Source: Haloferax namakaokahaiae
GTDB taxonomy: Archaea; Halobacteriota; Halobacteria; Halobacteriales; Haloferacaceae
Direction of reading: 5' to 3'
Length of the DNA: 64,000 nt
NCBI RefSeq assembly: GCF_042663225.1
Contig: NZ_JBHTAA010000005.1
Location: 186,001-250,000, forward strand
Part shown: piece by piece, positions 26,227-35,183 of the stretch
Layout: each line of letters opens with the position of its first letter
Position numbering within the stretch: the stretch's first letter is position 1
The notes under the pieces: generated by a model
Database searches by the model: none
Told to the model about the DNA's origin: nothing
What the model saw: only the letters and a program-made list of their open reading frames with translations
Position numbers and translations under genes: made by a program

Positions 26227-27588
26227 CTAGACGAGCGCTTCTTCTAACAACTGGAGCGGGTGGCGAATCTCGTAGCCCGACCCGTGTGCCATCTGCATCG
26301 AACACGTCGGACACTCGGTCATGCCGACGTCGCCCTCGGCGTGCTCCATGTGGTCGAACATGTCCGCGCCGATTTGCATCGACACGTCGTACTTCTCGGA
26401 CTTCCACCCGTAGGTACCCGAGATGCCGGAACAGGAGTCGCCCACGTCTTCGATGGTCACGCCGTCGAGTTCGCGGAACAGTTCGACCGCCTGTCGGTCG
26501 AGACCCTGATTGCGGCCGTGACACGGCGCGTGGTAGGCGAACGCCTGATCGGAGACGGACGCCTCGGCGATTGCGCCTTCGAGGTCCTCGTGGATGCGGA
26601 GGTATTCGAGCGCCTCGTAGGTGTGTTCCGAGACGTCTTCGATGCCGTCGATGTCGAACAGTTCGGGGTACTCCTGTCTGAGCGACATCGAACACGAGGT
26701 ACACGAGGCGATGACGTCGTAGCCCTCGTTGAGCAGGCCGGAGAAGTTCTCGACGTTGATGCCGGCGGCACGTCTCGCGTCGTCGAGCATGCCGTTGGCG
26801 AACATCGGCGTGCCCGAACAGCGCTGTTTGGGGACGACGACTTCGTAGCCGAACGATTCGAAGACGCGAACCATCGCCTTGCCGACTTCTGGGGTGTTGT
26901 AGTTGGAGTAACACCCGTGGAAGTAGGCGACGCGCTTGTCTTCGGAGCGGACCTGCGGGCCACCTCGCTCTGCTCGCGCCTCCTGCGCTCGCTCTTTCGA
27001 GGTGGCTGCGCCACCTCGCTCTTCCCACCACTCGCGGAACGTCTGGGTGGCGAACTCGGGGAAGTCGCGTTCAGACGTGATTCCCAGCACCTTCTCGTTG
27101 ATTTGTTGGACGAGCGAGTTCCCCATGACGGCGTTCGTCAGGCGTGGAACTTTGCTTCCGAACCACGCGAGCGTCCCGTAGTTGGAGAGGATGCGGTTGC
27201 GGATGTACTCCCGCGAGAGTTTGTCCATCTCTGTTTCGACGTACTCGCCGCGGGCCGTGTTGTGCATCTGGCTGAGCGGCACGCCCGACGGACAGGCGTC
27301 GTCACAGCGCATGCAGTTCGAACACGACATGATAGAGGAATCGACCGAGGTGTCCTCTTTGCGCTTGAGTCGCCATTGTTCCGGCCCTTGGAACTTCGGG
27401 CCGGGGAACTTGTCGTCCACTTCGGCGACCGGACAGGACACGTCGCAGGCGGTGCACTTGTAACAGTTGTCGGACCCCGGTCGGAGGTCCATCTCGGTCG
27501 TCTCGGGGAAGACTTCGACGGGTTCGAAGTCCTCGGTCTGTGCGGCGGGTGTCAGTGTTGGCTTGGTTGGTGATTCTGCGTCGCTCAT
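26227..27588 (-). CDS. glpC: Anaerobic-type glycerol-3-phosphate dehydrogenase subunit C
   Basis: A 453-residue iron-sulfur protein. Two 4Fe-4S motifs, CYKCTACDVSCP (Cys 42, 45, 48, 52) and CSNCMRCDDACP (Cys 89, 92, 95, 99), are followed by two CCG domains (CxxC-containing FHGCYSNYN and YHAPCHGRNQ regions). It passes electrons from the GlpAB flavoprotein to the membrane quinone pool. Its start overlaps glpB by four bases. The linker near residues 190-215 (EERGGAATSKERAQEARAER) is low-complexity and is encoded by a palindromic repeat segment, which looks like an in-frame insertion. Confidence 0.94.
   Translation of the reverse strand: MSDAESPTKPTLTPAAQTEDFEPVEVFPETTEMDLRPGSDNCYKCTACDVSCPVAEVDDKFPGPKFQGPEQWRLKRKEDTSVDSSIMSCSNCMRCDDACPSGVPLSQMHNTARGEYVETEMDKLSREYIRNRILSNYGTLAWFGSKVPRLTNAVMGNSLVQQINEKVLGITSERDFPEFATQTFREWWEERGGAATSKERAQEARAERGGPQVRSEDKRVAYFHGCYSNYNTPEVGKAMVRVFESFGYEVVVPKQRCSGTPMFANGMLDDARRAAGINVENFSGLLNEGYDVIASCTSCSMSLRQEYPELFDIDGIEDVSEHTYEALEYLRIHEDLEGAIAEASVSDQAFAYHAPCHGRNQGLDRQAVELFRELDGVTIEDVGDSCSGISGTYGWKSEKYDVSMQIGADMFDHMEHAEGDVGMTECPTCSMQMAHGSGYEIRHPLQLLEEALV
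26959..27022. repeat. Direct repeat and hairpin inside glpC
   Basis: GCCACCTCGCTCT occurs at 26959-26971 and 27010-27022, exactly 51 bp apart. A 9-bp hairpin (CGAGGTGGC at 26998-27006, GCCACCTCG at 27010-27018, 3-base loop) sits at the second copy. The 51-bp period preserves the reading frame, and both copies encode ERGG. Confidence 0.55.
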
Positions 27589-28853
27589 TGCTGGGCCTCC
27601 TCGCCCGCGAGGCGGCCGGCGACGGCACCCGTCGCCAGCGAGACGCCACTCGCGGATTTTTCGTGTGCGACGTGGGCGCCACCGACGACGCCACCCGCCG
27701 CGCGTAGGTTCTCGAAGTGCGGTTCGCCGTCTTCGTCGGTCGGCCGTAACTCGTCGTCGGGGACGACGCCGAATCGCGCGAACGCGTGGTCGCCGAAGGC
27801 TTCGGACTCAGACCATCGGTAGCGGTCTTCGGGATACGGGATTCGGCAGCCGAAGACGGGTTCGGTCACGGACTCGCGGTCGGAGCCGATTCCTTTGCCG
27901 ACGAGTCCGCCCGTCGCCAGCACGATTTGGTCGGCTTCGTAGGGTGTGAGGCGGCTCTTCTGGTCTACGAGGACGGTCTCGATGCGGCCGTCTTCGGCCT
28001 CGTAATCGACCGCCGGGTTCCCCGACGAGATGTGGACGCCAGCGTCGTCGAGCGCGTCGAACAGTCGGTCTTCGAGTTTCAGCCCCGGCAGACTCGGCGG
28101 TCCGGTCGGGACTTCGAACACCGGCACGCCGAGTCGTTCGGCGAGTTCGTCGCGGACTTCCTCGTCGTGGTCGTCACCGAGCATGGCCGGGAAACCGACG
28201 CGCGCCTCGCCGTCGAGTTCTTCGGCGACGGCGTCTGCGAGCGCGGAGCGAACGGTGCCGCCCGAAACCGACTCGTTCCGGTCGAGGGCCTTCGCAAAGC
28301 GCGTCACCTTGGCGTCGGCGCGGAACTTCTCGGGGAACGGAATCGTGATGCCGCGCGCGGAAAATGGCACGCCCGCGGCGTCGAGGTGCTGGGCGGCGAC
28401 GGGCGCGTCGAAGTCGGTTATGCTGTCGAACCCGACCAGTAGCATGTCGCCCGACGCGCTGGCGAGTCCGGGGGCGACCGACTCCGGGTATCGAGCGGTC
28501 GGTTTCACGGTCCCGCCGTAAGTGAGCACGAGCGCGTTGGTGTCGGTGTGACCGCCCTGATACGCCGTGCCGACGGCTTCGTCGAAGATGCGAAGACCGT
28601 CGCGGATGCCGTCTTTGCCCGTGACGTGGTACGGGTGGTTGGCGGGGAGTGAGTCGATGTTCTCGAACGGGTTGGCGAACGGGCCGTCGCTCCCCGAGTA
28701 GCCGAGCACGTCGATGAGGCCGCTGGCCTGTCGAAGCGTGCTCTTCTTGTGGGCGAGCAATCGGACGCGGGCGCCGGTCTCTGCGGCCGCGAGCGCGGCG
28801 GTACACGCGGCGAGCCCGCCACCGATGACCAGAACGTCGTCAGTTATCGCCAT
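27585..28853 (-). CDS. glpB: Glycerol-3-phosphate dehydrogenase subunit B
   Basis: A 422-residue FAD-binding protein beginning MAITDDVLVIGGGLAACTAALAA, a Rossmann FAD motif. SGLIDVLGY and DQIVLATGGLVGKGI are typical of GlpB, which forms the dehydrogenase core with GlpA. The start at 28853 overlaps the end of glpA by 14 bp; the frame is open to 28883, but that extension lies wholly within glpA. The gene is followed by glpC with a four-base ATGA overlap, making glpABC a tightly packed unit. Confidence 0.93.
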   Translation of the reverse strand: MAITDDVLVIGGGLAACTAALAAAETGARVRLLAHKKSTLRQASGLIDVLGYSGSDGPFANPFENIDSLPANHPYHVTGKDGIRDGLRIFDEAVGTAYQGGHTDTNALVLTYGGTVKPTARYPESVAPGLASASGDMLLVGFDSITDFDAPVAAQHLDAAGVPFSARGITIPFPEKFRADAKVTRFAKALDRNESVSGGTVRSALADAVAEELDGEARVGFPAMLGDDHDEEVRDELAERLGVPVFEVPTGPPSLPGLKLEDRLFDALDDAGVHISSGNPAVDYEAEDGRIETVLVDQKSRLTPYEADQIVLATGGLVGKGIGSDRESVTEPVFGCRIPYPEDRYRWSESEAFGDHAFARFGVVPDDELRPTDEDGEPHFENLRAAGGVVGGAHVAHEKSASGVSLATGAVAGRLAGEEAQQ

Positions 28854-30597
28854 CGTGTCCTCCCGGCTCGCCGCCGTCCGCAACGCCGCCTGCTCTGCGC
28901 CCGCTTCCGCCGGTGAAGTCGCCAGCGCCGACGCCGCCGTCGAAGGCGGTGAAATCGACCGGCGTCTCCGCGGTCGCGGGGTCGTTGTCGCGGTTCATCG
29001 TCGTCGCGTGGAGCATGTGCTTGAGCGCGGCCTGCGAGAGTTGCTCGCCCCACATGCCGTGGCGTTCGCCCTTCCAGCGCTCTTGGTACAGGTCGTCGAG
29101 CGCGGCGCGAATCGTCGTCTCGTCGTACTCGGGGGCGAGTTCGTTGGCCATGCGGTGACAGCAAATCGCGCCCTGACAGTTGCCCATCGAGGCGCGCGTC
29201 TGGATGCGAACCGAGTTGAGTTCCGTCCCCGCGGTCTTGAGCGAGTCGTGAATCTCGGCGCGGGTAACCGCTTCACACTCGCAGATGACGGGATTGGGGT
29301 CCATGCTCGTGAGCACCTCGTCGGCGCGGGAACCGAGTCGCTGGACGGAGCGACGACCGATTGGTGAGCGCAGACCGAAGTCGTCCATGTAGTCGCGGAG
29401 GACGGTGAAGTCCTCGCTCCCGGGGAGCGGCACCTCGGCAGTGCGACACTCGGCTTCGACGCCGAGTTTGTCGCAGACGTGGTCCGATATCTTCTCGGCC
29501 ATCATCCGGTAGGTCGTGAGCTTGCCGCCGACGATACTGGTCATCCCCGGCAGGCCGTCGCGCTTGTCGTGGTCCAAGAGGAAGAACTCGCGGGTGATGT
29601 CCGTCGGGTCCTCGGTGCCGGTTCCCGGCGGTTCGTAGAGGGGACGAACGCCCCAGAACGAGCGAATCGTCCGCGCCTCTTTCAGCATCGGGACGAGTTC
29701 CGACAGCGTGTCTATCATCAAATCGACTTCCCACCCCTCTTCGGGGTAGTCGTCTGGGTCTTCGACCTCTTCGTCGGTCGTGCCGAGGATACACGTCGTC
29801 TCGTGCGGGACGATGATGTCGGCGTCTCCCTTCGGCCGACAGCGATTGATGACCGTATCGACCTGCCGGGTGTTCATGATAGTCATGACGCCTTTCGAGG
29901 GGCGGACTTCGACTTCGACGCCGGCGAGGTCGCCGATTTGGCCGGCCCACGCGCCCGTCGCGTTGACGACGTAATCGGCGTAGATTTCCTCTGTCTCGCC
30001 GGGGCTGCCGTGGACGTACGGCCCGCTTCCGGACTTGTGGGTGACTTCGACGCCGACGACTTCGCCGTCTTCGATGAGCACGTCCGACACTTCGGAGTGC
30101 GTCTCGACGCGCGCGCCGTGTTCGACCGCGCTCGCGGCGTTCGCAACACAGAGGCGGAACGGGTCGATTGCGCCGTCGGGCACCTTGATGGCGCGTTTGA
30201 TGTCGTGGGCGAGGTAGGGTTCCATCGCGCGTGCTTCCTCGGCCGAGAGCACCTCCGCGGGGATGCCACACTCGCGGCAGCCTTCGAGCTTCTTCTCGAA
30301 GTATTCGTCCGAATCCTCCGGGCGCTGGACGAACAGGCCACCGGTCATCTCGATGGTGTGGCTTGCGATTCGTCGCAGGACTCGGTTCTCTACGATACAC
30401 TCTCTTGCGGACGCTTGGTCGGACACCGCGTATCGACCACCACTGTGGAGGAGACCGTGCATCCGCCCTGTCGTCCCATGTGTGAGATTCCCGCGTTCTA
30501 CGAGAGTCACGTCCAGCCCGCGCATCGCAAGGTCGCGTGCGATGCCCGTGCCGGTCGAACCCCCGCCGATAACGAGGACACTCGGCGATTTGGTCAT
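28840..30597 (-). CDS. glpA: Glycerol-3-phosphate dehydrogenase subunit A
   Basis: A 585-residue flavoprotein that oxidises glycerol 3-phosphate to dihydroxyacetone phosphate. The FAD motif IGGGSTGTGIARDLA is near residue 10, followed by RMHGLLHSGGRYAV and TTDEEVEDPDD. A C-terminal BFD-like cysteine cluster, CECEAVTR then GNCQGAICC, could bind a 2Fe-2S centre. The tail is Gly-rich and low in complexity. ATG at 30597 is preferred over an in-frame start at 30627 because an AT-rich box (about 30627-30636) lies just upstream. It heads glpABC. Confidence 0.94.
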   Translation of the reverse strand: MTKSPSVLVIGGGSTGTGIARDLAMRGLDVTLVERGNLTHGTTGRMHGLLHSGGRYAVSDQASARECIVENRVLRRIASHTIEMTGGLFVQRPEDSDEYFEKKLEGCRECGIPAEVLSAEEARAMEPYLAHDIKRAIKVPDGAIDPFRLCVANAASAVEHGARVETHSEVSDVLIEDGEVVGVEVTHKSGSGPYVHGSPGETEEIYADYVVNATGAWAGQIGDLAGVEVEVRPSKGVMTIMNTRQVDTVINRCRPKGDADIIVPHETTCILGTTDEEVEDPDDYPEEGWEVDLMIDTLSELVPMLKEARTIRSFWGVRPLYEPPGTGTEDPTDITREFFLLDHDKRDGLPGMTSIVGGKLTTYRMMAEKISDHVCDKLGVEAECRTAEVPLPGSEDFTVLRDYMDDFGLRSPIGRRSVQRLGSRADEVLTSMDPNPVICECEAVTRAEIHDSLKTAGTELNSVRIQTRASMGNCQGAICCHRMANELAPEYDETTIRAALDDLYQERWKGERHGMWGEQLSQAALKHMLHATTMNRDNDPATAETPVDFTAFDGGVGAGDFTGGSGRRAGGVADGGEPGGHDGDN

Positions 30598-30937
30598 CCG
30601 TCTAACGTGAGTGGGGACCGTGAGCACTTTATTTTACCTGCACTGTTCGAAGCTGGCCGATTTCTCAGTATTTCGATGCATCCGCACACGCCGGTCGCTC
30701 GCGTACCCCGGAGAGAGACGGTCGCTACTGTATTCTCTCCGTGAAGAATATCAAAGAAAGAAATCAACATAATCGATTCAATTAGTTATTGGTACTTCGT
30801 CTTCGAGCCAGAACTCGGACCAATGAGCGCGAAGTACACGCGAGACTCACGCGAGTAGGTGTGCCAACACTGCACAATATCGAGAGCAGGGCTATTTTTA
30901 CGACTGCACTTGGTACCAGTTCACGAACACCCCGGCT
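30598..30937. other. Divergent intergenic region between glpA and the Orc1-like gene
   Basis: About 340 bp. It holds the glpA promoter region (AT-rich 30627-30636), a strongly AT-rich stretch at about 30740-30790, and CTATTTTTA near 30891-30900 that could serve the downstream gene. I looked for long origin-recognition-box repeats and see none. Confidence 0.5.
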
Positions 30938-32104
30938 ATGCGACTCGAAGACAGAATCGACCGGCGACGAAACGGGCGCACACACCGCCGAATCGTCAAC
31001 GACTTGGCCGTGTTGAACCCGACCGCACACCTCTCGGAACCCATCGGCCGCGGCCAAACGCTGGAGCGGCTGTTGGACCACTTCGACCCTGTGTTCGACG
31101 GAAACATTCCGCCGCACGGCTACGTCCACGGTCCGAAAGGCGCGGGAAAGTCGGCCGTCGTCACGGCGCTGTTCGAACAACTCTCGCGCGCCGGTCCGTC
31201 TCCCCGCGGCGCGATTCACACGACGACGCGGACTTCGGGTCGGCCGACGACTTCCTTCTGTTACGTCGATGCGCGCGCGGCGTCCACGCCGTTCGGACTC
31301 CTCCACGACACCCTCGACTCGCTCACCGAACTCGACGTTCCGTCGCAGGGAATCGGCGTCGAAGACCTCCGTGAACGGCTGACCGAGGCGCTCTCGTACG
31401 ACCACCACGCAGTCGTCGCCGTTGACCACGTCGCAGAGGCCGACACCTACCCCGCCCACGAGGCAATCGACATGCTCGCGTCGGTCACGCCGCACCTGTC
31501 GGTCCTCGCGGTCGGCCGCGACCCGCCGTCTGTCGTCGATTCGTCGGTCGAGACGATTGCAGTTCCCGCCTACGACCGACACACGCTGGTCGATATTCTC
31601 GTCGAACGAGCTTCGGATGGCATCGCGCGCAGCGCCCTCGCGCACGAATCGACCACCGAGATAGCGTCGTGGGCGGAAGGCGATGCGCACGACGCCCTGT
31701 CGGCACTCTACGGCGCGGCCACGCTCGCGGCGGACGACGACGCCGAACTCATCGACGCCTCGCACGTCGCCGCCGGTATCGATGCGGTCCCCGAAGACTC
31801 CTGCTCGCTCGGCCGCGTGCTCGCGCTCCCGGAGACTCGCCAGCGCGTCCTTCGAGAGTTCGTCCGCTTCACGGAAGATGAGCGCGAGTCAGTCACGGCC
31901 GCGACGGCCGCCCTCGCCCATGCTCCCTCTGTAGACCTCTCGACGGCGACCATCAAGCGCGTCCTCTACGAACTCTCGGATATTGGCGTCGTTCGCCGTG
32001 TCGCCGACGAGGACTCGGTCGATGGACCGGGTCGGCCGGCGACACGCCCGGTTCCCAACTTCCCGACGCTCGTCTTTCGGCACCTGTTCGACGCCGACCG
32101 CTGA
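30938..32104 (+). CDS. Orc1/Cdc6-like AAA+ ATPase with a degenerate Walker B
   Basis: A 388-residue protein with an N-terminal AAA+ domain and a C-terminal winged helix (ATIKRVLYELSDIGVVRRV). Walker A is intact (GPKGAGKS, 65-72). The expected Walker B acidic pair is AVVAVDH (158-164), with His164 where Glu is usual, so ATP hydrolysis may be impaired. Archaeal Orc1/Cdc6 proteins bind origins and load MCM; haloarchaea carry many paralogs, some dispensable or regulatory. No origin repeats are visible here, so this one may act elsewhere or not as a true initiator. Confidence 0.75.
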   Translation: MRLEDRIDRRRNGRTHRRIVNDLAVLNPTAHLSEPIGRGQTLERLLDHFDPVFDGNIPPHGYVHGPKGAGKSAVVTALFEQLSRAGPSPRGAIHTTTRTSGRPTTSFCYVDARAASTPFGLLHDTLDSLTELDVPSQGIGVEDLRERLTEALSYDHHAVVAVDHVAEADTYPAHEAIDMLASVTPHLSVLAVGRDPPSVVDSSVETIAVPAYDRHTLVDILVERASDGIARSALAHESTTEIASWAEGDAHDALSALYGAATLAADDDAELIDASHVAAGIDAVPEDSCSLGRVLALPETRQRVLREFVRFTEDERESVTAATAALAHAPSVDLSTATIKRVLYELSDIGVVRRVADEDSVDGPGRPATRPVPNFPTLVFRHLFDADR

Positions 32105-32134
32105 CTCTTTTTGTCCCGTCTCCGAACCGACGGT

Positions 32135-32797
32135 ATGGTTCCACCGCTCGTTCTCGATATCGACGGCACGCTCACCGACGCCGCAGGGCGACTCGACCCG
32201 CGCGTGTTCGACGTGCTTCCGTCGTGGGACGCACCCGTCGTTCTCGCAACGGGGAAGGCGTTCCCATATCCGGTCTCGCTGTGTCACTACATCGGGCTTC
32301 CCGAAACCGTCGTCGCTGAAAACGGTGGCGTCGTCCTCGTGGACGACCACGTCACCTACGCGGGCGACCGCGAGGCCGCACAGGCCGCCGCAGACGAGTT
32401 CGTCGCTCGCGGAGGTGACCTCGGATGGGGCGGCGCGGACACCGTCAACCGCTGGCGCGAGACGGAAATCGCGGTCAACCTCGACGCCGACGAAGCTCTC
32501 CTCCGCGAAGTTGCGAGCGAGTACGACCTCGAAGTCGTCGATACGGGCTACGCGTATCACCTTAAATCGCCGGGCGTCGAGAAGGCGGTCGGACTCGAAC
32601 ACGTCTGTGAATTTCTCGACTACGACCCCGTAGACTTCGTCGCAATCGGCGACAGCGAGAACGACGCCTCGACGTTCGGCGTGGTCGGGCAGTCCTACGC
32701 CGTCGCCAACGCTGACGACGTAGCCAAAGCCGCGGCGGACGAGGTACTGGAAGAATCGTACATGGACGGAACGTTGTCCGTCTTGGAATCGCTGTAA
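32135..32797 (+). CDS. HAD-superfamily phosphoglycolate phosphatase
   Basis: A 220-residue Cof-type HAD hydrolase. The N-terminal LVLDIDGTLTD carries the nucleophile and acid/base aspartates, KSPGVEKAVGL provides the conserved lysine, and IGDSENDASTF is motif IV. The architecture and length match archaeal phosphoglycolate phosphatase of the TA0175 type, which salvages 2-phosphoglycolate from DNA repair; sugar phosphates are an alternative substrate. The frame is open to 32111, but ATG at 32135 follows a T-rich box by about 25 bp and gives the usual N-terminus. Confidence 0.85.
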   Translation: MVPPLVLDIDGTLTDAAGRLDPRVFDVLPSWDAPVVLATGKAFPYPVSLCHYIGLPETVVAENGGVVLVDDHVTYAGDREAAQAAADEFVARGGDLGWGGADTVNRWRETEIAVNLDADEALLREVASEYDLEVVDTGYAYHLKSPGVEKAVGLEHVCEFLDYDPVDFVAIGDSENDASTFGVVGQSYAVANADDVAKAAADEVLEESYMDGTLSVLESL

Positions 32798-32817
32798 CGT
32801 AGAAAAACGGGTGTGAA

Positions 32818-33006
32818 TTACGCCGACTGCTCGAAGGGCACGAACCGCCCGTTGATGTCCCACTCGTGGATGCAGTAGGGGTTACCGACACGTTTCTCGC
32901 CGTCTTCCGTCGCAATCTTCCACGTCGCCTCCTCGTCGTCCCAGCGCTCAATTCGGCCACAGCGCTCACACTCGCGGCGTGTGGGCCGTCGAAGTTGGGG
33001 TCCCAT
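32818..33006 (-). CDS. Small zinc-finger-like protein
   Basis: A 62-residue protein. CERCG near residue 13 and CIHEW near residue 45 could together hold one zinc ion. It is basic at the N-terminus and acidic or aromatic at the C-terminus. The frame is open far upstream (to 33645), but that part is the antisense shadow of the methyltransferase gene; ATG at 33006 is the plausible start. Short CxxC proteins are numerous in haloarchaea and mostly uncharacterised. Function unknown. Confidence 0.65.
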   Translation of the reverse strand: MGPQLRRPTRRECERCGRIERWDDEEATWKIATEDGEKRVGNPYCIHEWDINGRFVPFEQSA

Positions 33007-33120
33007 AGTGAAATGGTGACCTGCGTTCGCTAAAAGCCCATCGTCGCCGGCAGGGTTGCGCCGGGGCAATTGAGACACACAACCGGCGGTACTTACCTCG
33101 CACCGCCCACACGTTTCACC

Positions 33121-33675
33121 ATGGGATTTCACACGTTCGACGTCGATTCCGCGGAGAAACTCGAAGACCAATCGCGCTATCGCTCCCTCTCGCGCGAAGA
33201 ACTGCTGTCGTTCATCGACCCAGACCCGACGGCCGTGTTCGCGGACCTCGGAAGCGGCACCGGGTTCTACACCGACGACGTCGCCCCGTACGTCCAGCGC
33301 CTCTACGGCGTCGATGTGCAAGACGAGATGCACGACCTCTACCGGGAGAAAGGTGTCCCCGAGAACGTCGAACTCGTCACCGCCGACGTGGCGGACCTTC
33401 CGTTCGCCGACGACGAACTCGACGGCGCGTTCTCGACGATGACGTTCCACGAGTTCGCCAGCGACGAGGCACTGGCAGAACTCGCCCGTGTCGTTCGCTC
33501 CGGCGGCGAAGTCGCTATCGTGGACTGGTCGGCGACTGGTGAAGGCCAGTCTGGACCGCCGACTGACGAACGCTTTTCGCTCGGTGACGCCGTCACACAG
33601 TTCGAGAATGCCGGATTCACCGTCACACGAGCTACCTCTCGACACGAGACGTTCGTTTGCACGGCTCGACGCTAA
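33121..33675 (+). CDS. Class I SAM-dependent methyltransferase
   Basis: A 184-residue methyltransferase of the UbiE/type 11 kind. Motif I is ADLGSGTGFYTDDVA, followed by a YGVDVQDEM acidic loop, ADVADLPFADDELDGAFS (motifs II/III) and a RVVRSGGEVAIVDW strand. The substrate is not predictable. The ATG at 33121 is preferred over an upstream in-frame start at 33070, because it begins the conserved MGFHTFD. A T-run follows the stop at 33692-33696. Confidence 0.85.
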   Translation: MGFHTFDVDSAEKLEDQSRYRSLSREELLSFIDPDPTAVFADLGSGTGFYTDDVAPYVQRLYGVDVQDEMHDLYREKGVPENVELVTADVADLPFADDELDGAFSTMTFHEFASDEALAELARVVRSGGEVAIVDWSATGEGQSGPPTDERFSLGDAVTQFENAGFTVTRATSRHETFVCTARR

Positions 33676-33691
33676 TCGGAACCGGACAAAA

Positions 33692-33696
33692 TTTTT
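33692..33696 (+). terminator. Oligo-T tract after the methyltransferase
   Basis: Five Ts in an AAAATTTTT context 17 bp after the stop at 33675, before an AT-rich gap. Confidence 0.35.
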
Positions 33697-33813
33697 CTCG
33701 TCGCCCGATTACTCTGCGTTCGTTGCTCAATATACAATCGAATATTAAGAACATATATCGAGCTAGGATGTATCAGGATAATCTTTACTTACGGGTGTGT
33801 GCGACAGAATGTC

Positions 33814-33969
33814 ATGGTAATACATAACTCGACAATCGACCGCTACTCGGCCAGTGAAGGCTACTTCGAGTGCCGAACGTGCGGTACTCGTGTCGTTAGT
33901 TCGACTCACGTCGCATCGTGCGAACAGTGCGGCGGTTCGGTACGTAACATCGCGGTCGCCCGCGAGTAG
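33814..33969 (+). CDS. Rubrerythrin-like 51-residue zinc-ribbon protein
   Basis: A 51-residue protein with two CxxC knuckles (CRTCG at 20-24 and CEQCG at 36-40), forming a compact rubredoxin-like or zinc-ribbon fold of the sort annotated as rubrerythrin-like in haloarchaea. A TCTTTACTTA box about 28 bp upstream supports a leaderless start at 33814. The gene is too short for many callers. Function unknown; metal binding is likely zinc or iron. Confidence 0.7.
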   Translation: MVIHNSTIDRYSASEGYFECRTCGTRVVSSTHVASCEQCGGSVRNIAVARE

Positions 33970-34039
33970 GGCCAACTCGAACCCCAAGCCTCGATTCTCG
34001 GCCCCGCCTTCTGCCTGTCGATGATATTGGTCCGAAGTC

Positions 34040-35008
34040 CTACCCGTCGATGACGGTCGAGTATCTGTCTACGAGCAACACCAACAGCGCGCCGACGACT
34101 GCGGCCGCGACGAACACGCCGATGAGTTCCGTCGTCCACGCCTGTCCGGACTCTGCGAGTTTTTCGGAGGCTTTGACCACCGGCGCACGAAGCGCACCGA
34201 CGATGAGGCTGACCAGGAACGTCAGCGTCTCCCGTCGGTAGTGTTCGAGTGCCCAGCGGACGATGTTGGCGATGGTGAACAGTCCGATGACCGCGCCGAA
34301 GATGAACGCGACGACGGTCCCACCGGGTTCGATAACCGCCGAGAGTGGCCCGCCCACGGCGAGCCCGAGCAACGCATCGACGAACTCCTTGAGCGTCGAG
34401 GTCATGTACTCGTACTGCCCGAGCAAGAGCAAGAGCAACGACCCCGACACACCGGGCAGAATCATCGCACTGACGGCGATTGCACCCGAGACGACGGTCG
34501 TCGTGTAGGACTGGCCGAGTGCCGCACCCGCACTTCCGGAGGCGACGAAGCCGACGGCGAATCCGGCGACAGCGGCGGCGATTTGCCGGGCGTCGTCGAG
34601 GTGGACCTGCGCGTAGAGAACCACCGCAGACGCGGCGATGAGACCGAAGAAGAACCCGAAGGTGGGGACGGGTATCTCGTCGATGGCGACGTCGAGGACA
34701 CGCGTGACGGTGACGACTGCAGTCATGATTCCGGTGCCGAGGACGAGCAAGAACCGCAGGTCGATTTCGCGGAGGGCGGCCACGGCGTCGCGTCGGTTCG
34801 CGGGCGAGACGCCCGAGACGATACGCCAGACGCGTTCTGGCGTAATCGAGGTCACCGCGTTGATGAGTCGCTCGTAGATACCCGTCACGAGCGCGATTGT
34901 TCCACCGGAGACACCGGGCACGGCGTCCGCCGCGCCCATACAAATGCCTTTGAGGTAGAGGACGAGCCACGGAAGGAGGGCGGCACGCTCCTCAGACTGC
35001 GTTGTCAT
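34040..35008 (-). CDS. DUF368 membrane protein, candidate polyprenyl-phosphate transporter
   Basis: A 322-residue protein with about eight helices. The N-terminal KGICMGAADAVPGVSGGTIA and the internal VSAMILPGVSGSLLLLLLGQY are paired DUF368 signatures. In bacteria DUF368 (PopT) proteins have been reported to return undecaprenyl phosphate across the membrane. Its position directly before aglM and aglB suggests that here it recycles dolichol phosphate released by AglB. It is transcribed divergently from aglM, with 175 bp between them. The family assignment is firm; the dolichol substrate is inference. Confidence 0.85.
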   Translation of the reverse strand: MTTQSEERAALLPWLVLYLKGICMGAADAVPGVSGGTIALVTGIYERLINAVTSITPERVWRIVSGVSPANRRDAVAALREIDLRFLLVLGTGIMTAVVTVTRVLDVAIDEIPVPTFGFFFGLIAASAVVLYAQVHLDDARQIAAAVAGFAVGFVASGSAGAALGQSYTTTVVSGAIAVSAMILPGVSGSLLLLLLGQYEYMTSTLKEFVDALLGLAVGGPLSAVIEPGGTVVAFIFGAVIGLFTIANIVRWALEHYRRETLTFLVSLIVGALRAPVVKASEKLAESGQAWTTELIGVFVAAAVVGALLVLLVDRYSTVIDG

Positions 35009-35183
35009 TTCGTTGTCGGTGAGTCTCTGTCGAGGATTATCAGTCCGTCGTTACGCAGGGTGCCACAAGAGTCATCCGGGGACCGCGACCTGTCGCGGAG
35101 CAACGCCAGAGACCGACGCCTCCCGCCGTCCGACAGCGGTCGTGTGAGAAAGAATAAAACCACCCGACAGACACAACCAACCA

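Noticed and set aside
30598..30937. A replication origin next to the Orc1/Cdc6-like gene
   Set aside because: There is an AT-rich stretch but no origin-recognition-box inverted repeats that I can see.
30782..31765. A 327-codon minus-strand frame across the Orc1-like gene
   Set aside because: Arg/Val/Asp-rich antisense shadow; the plus strand has a clear AAA+ protein.
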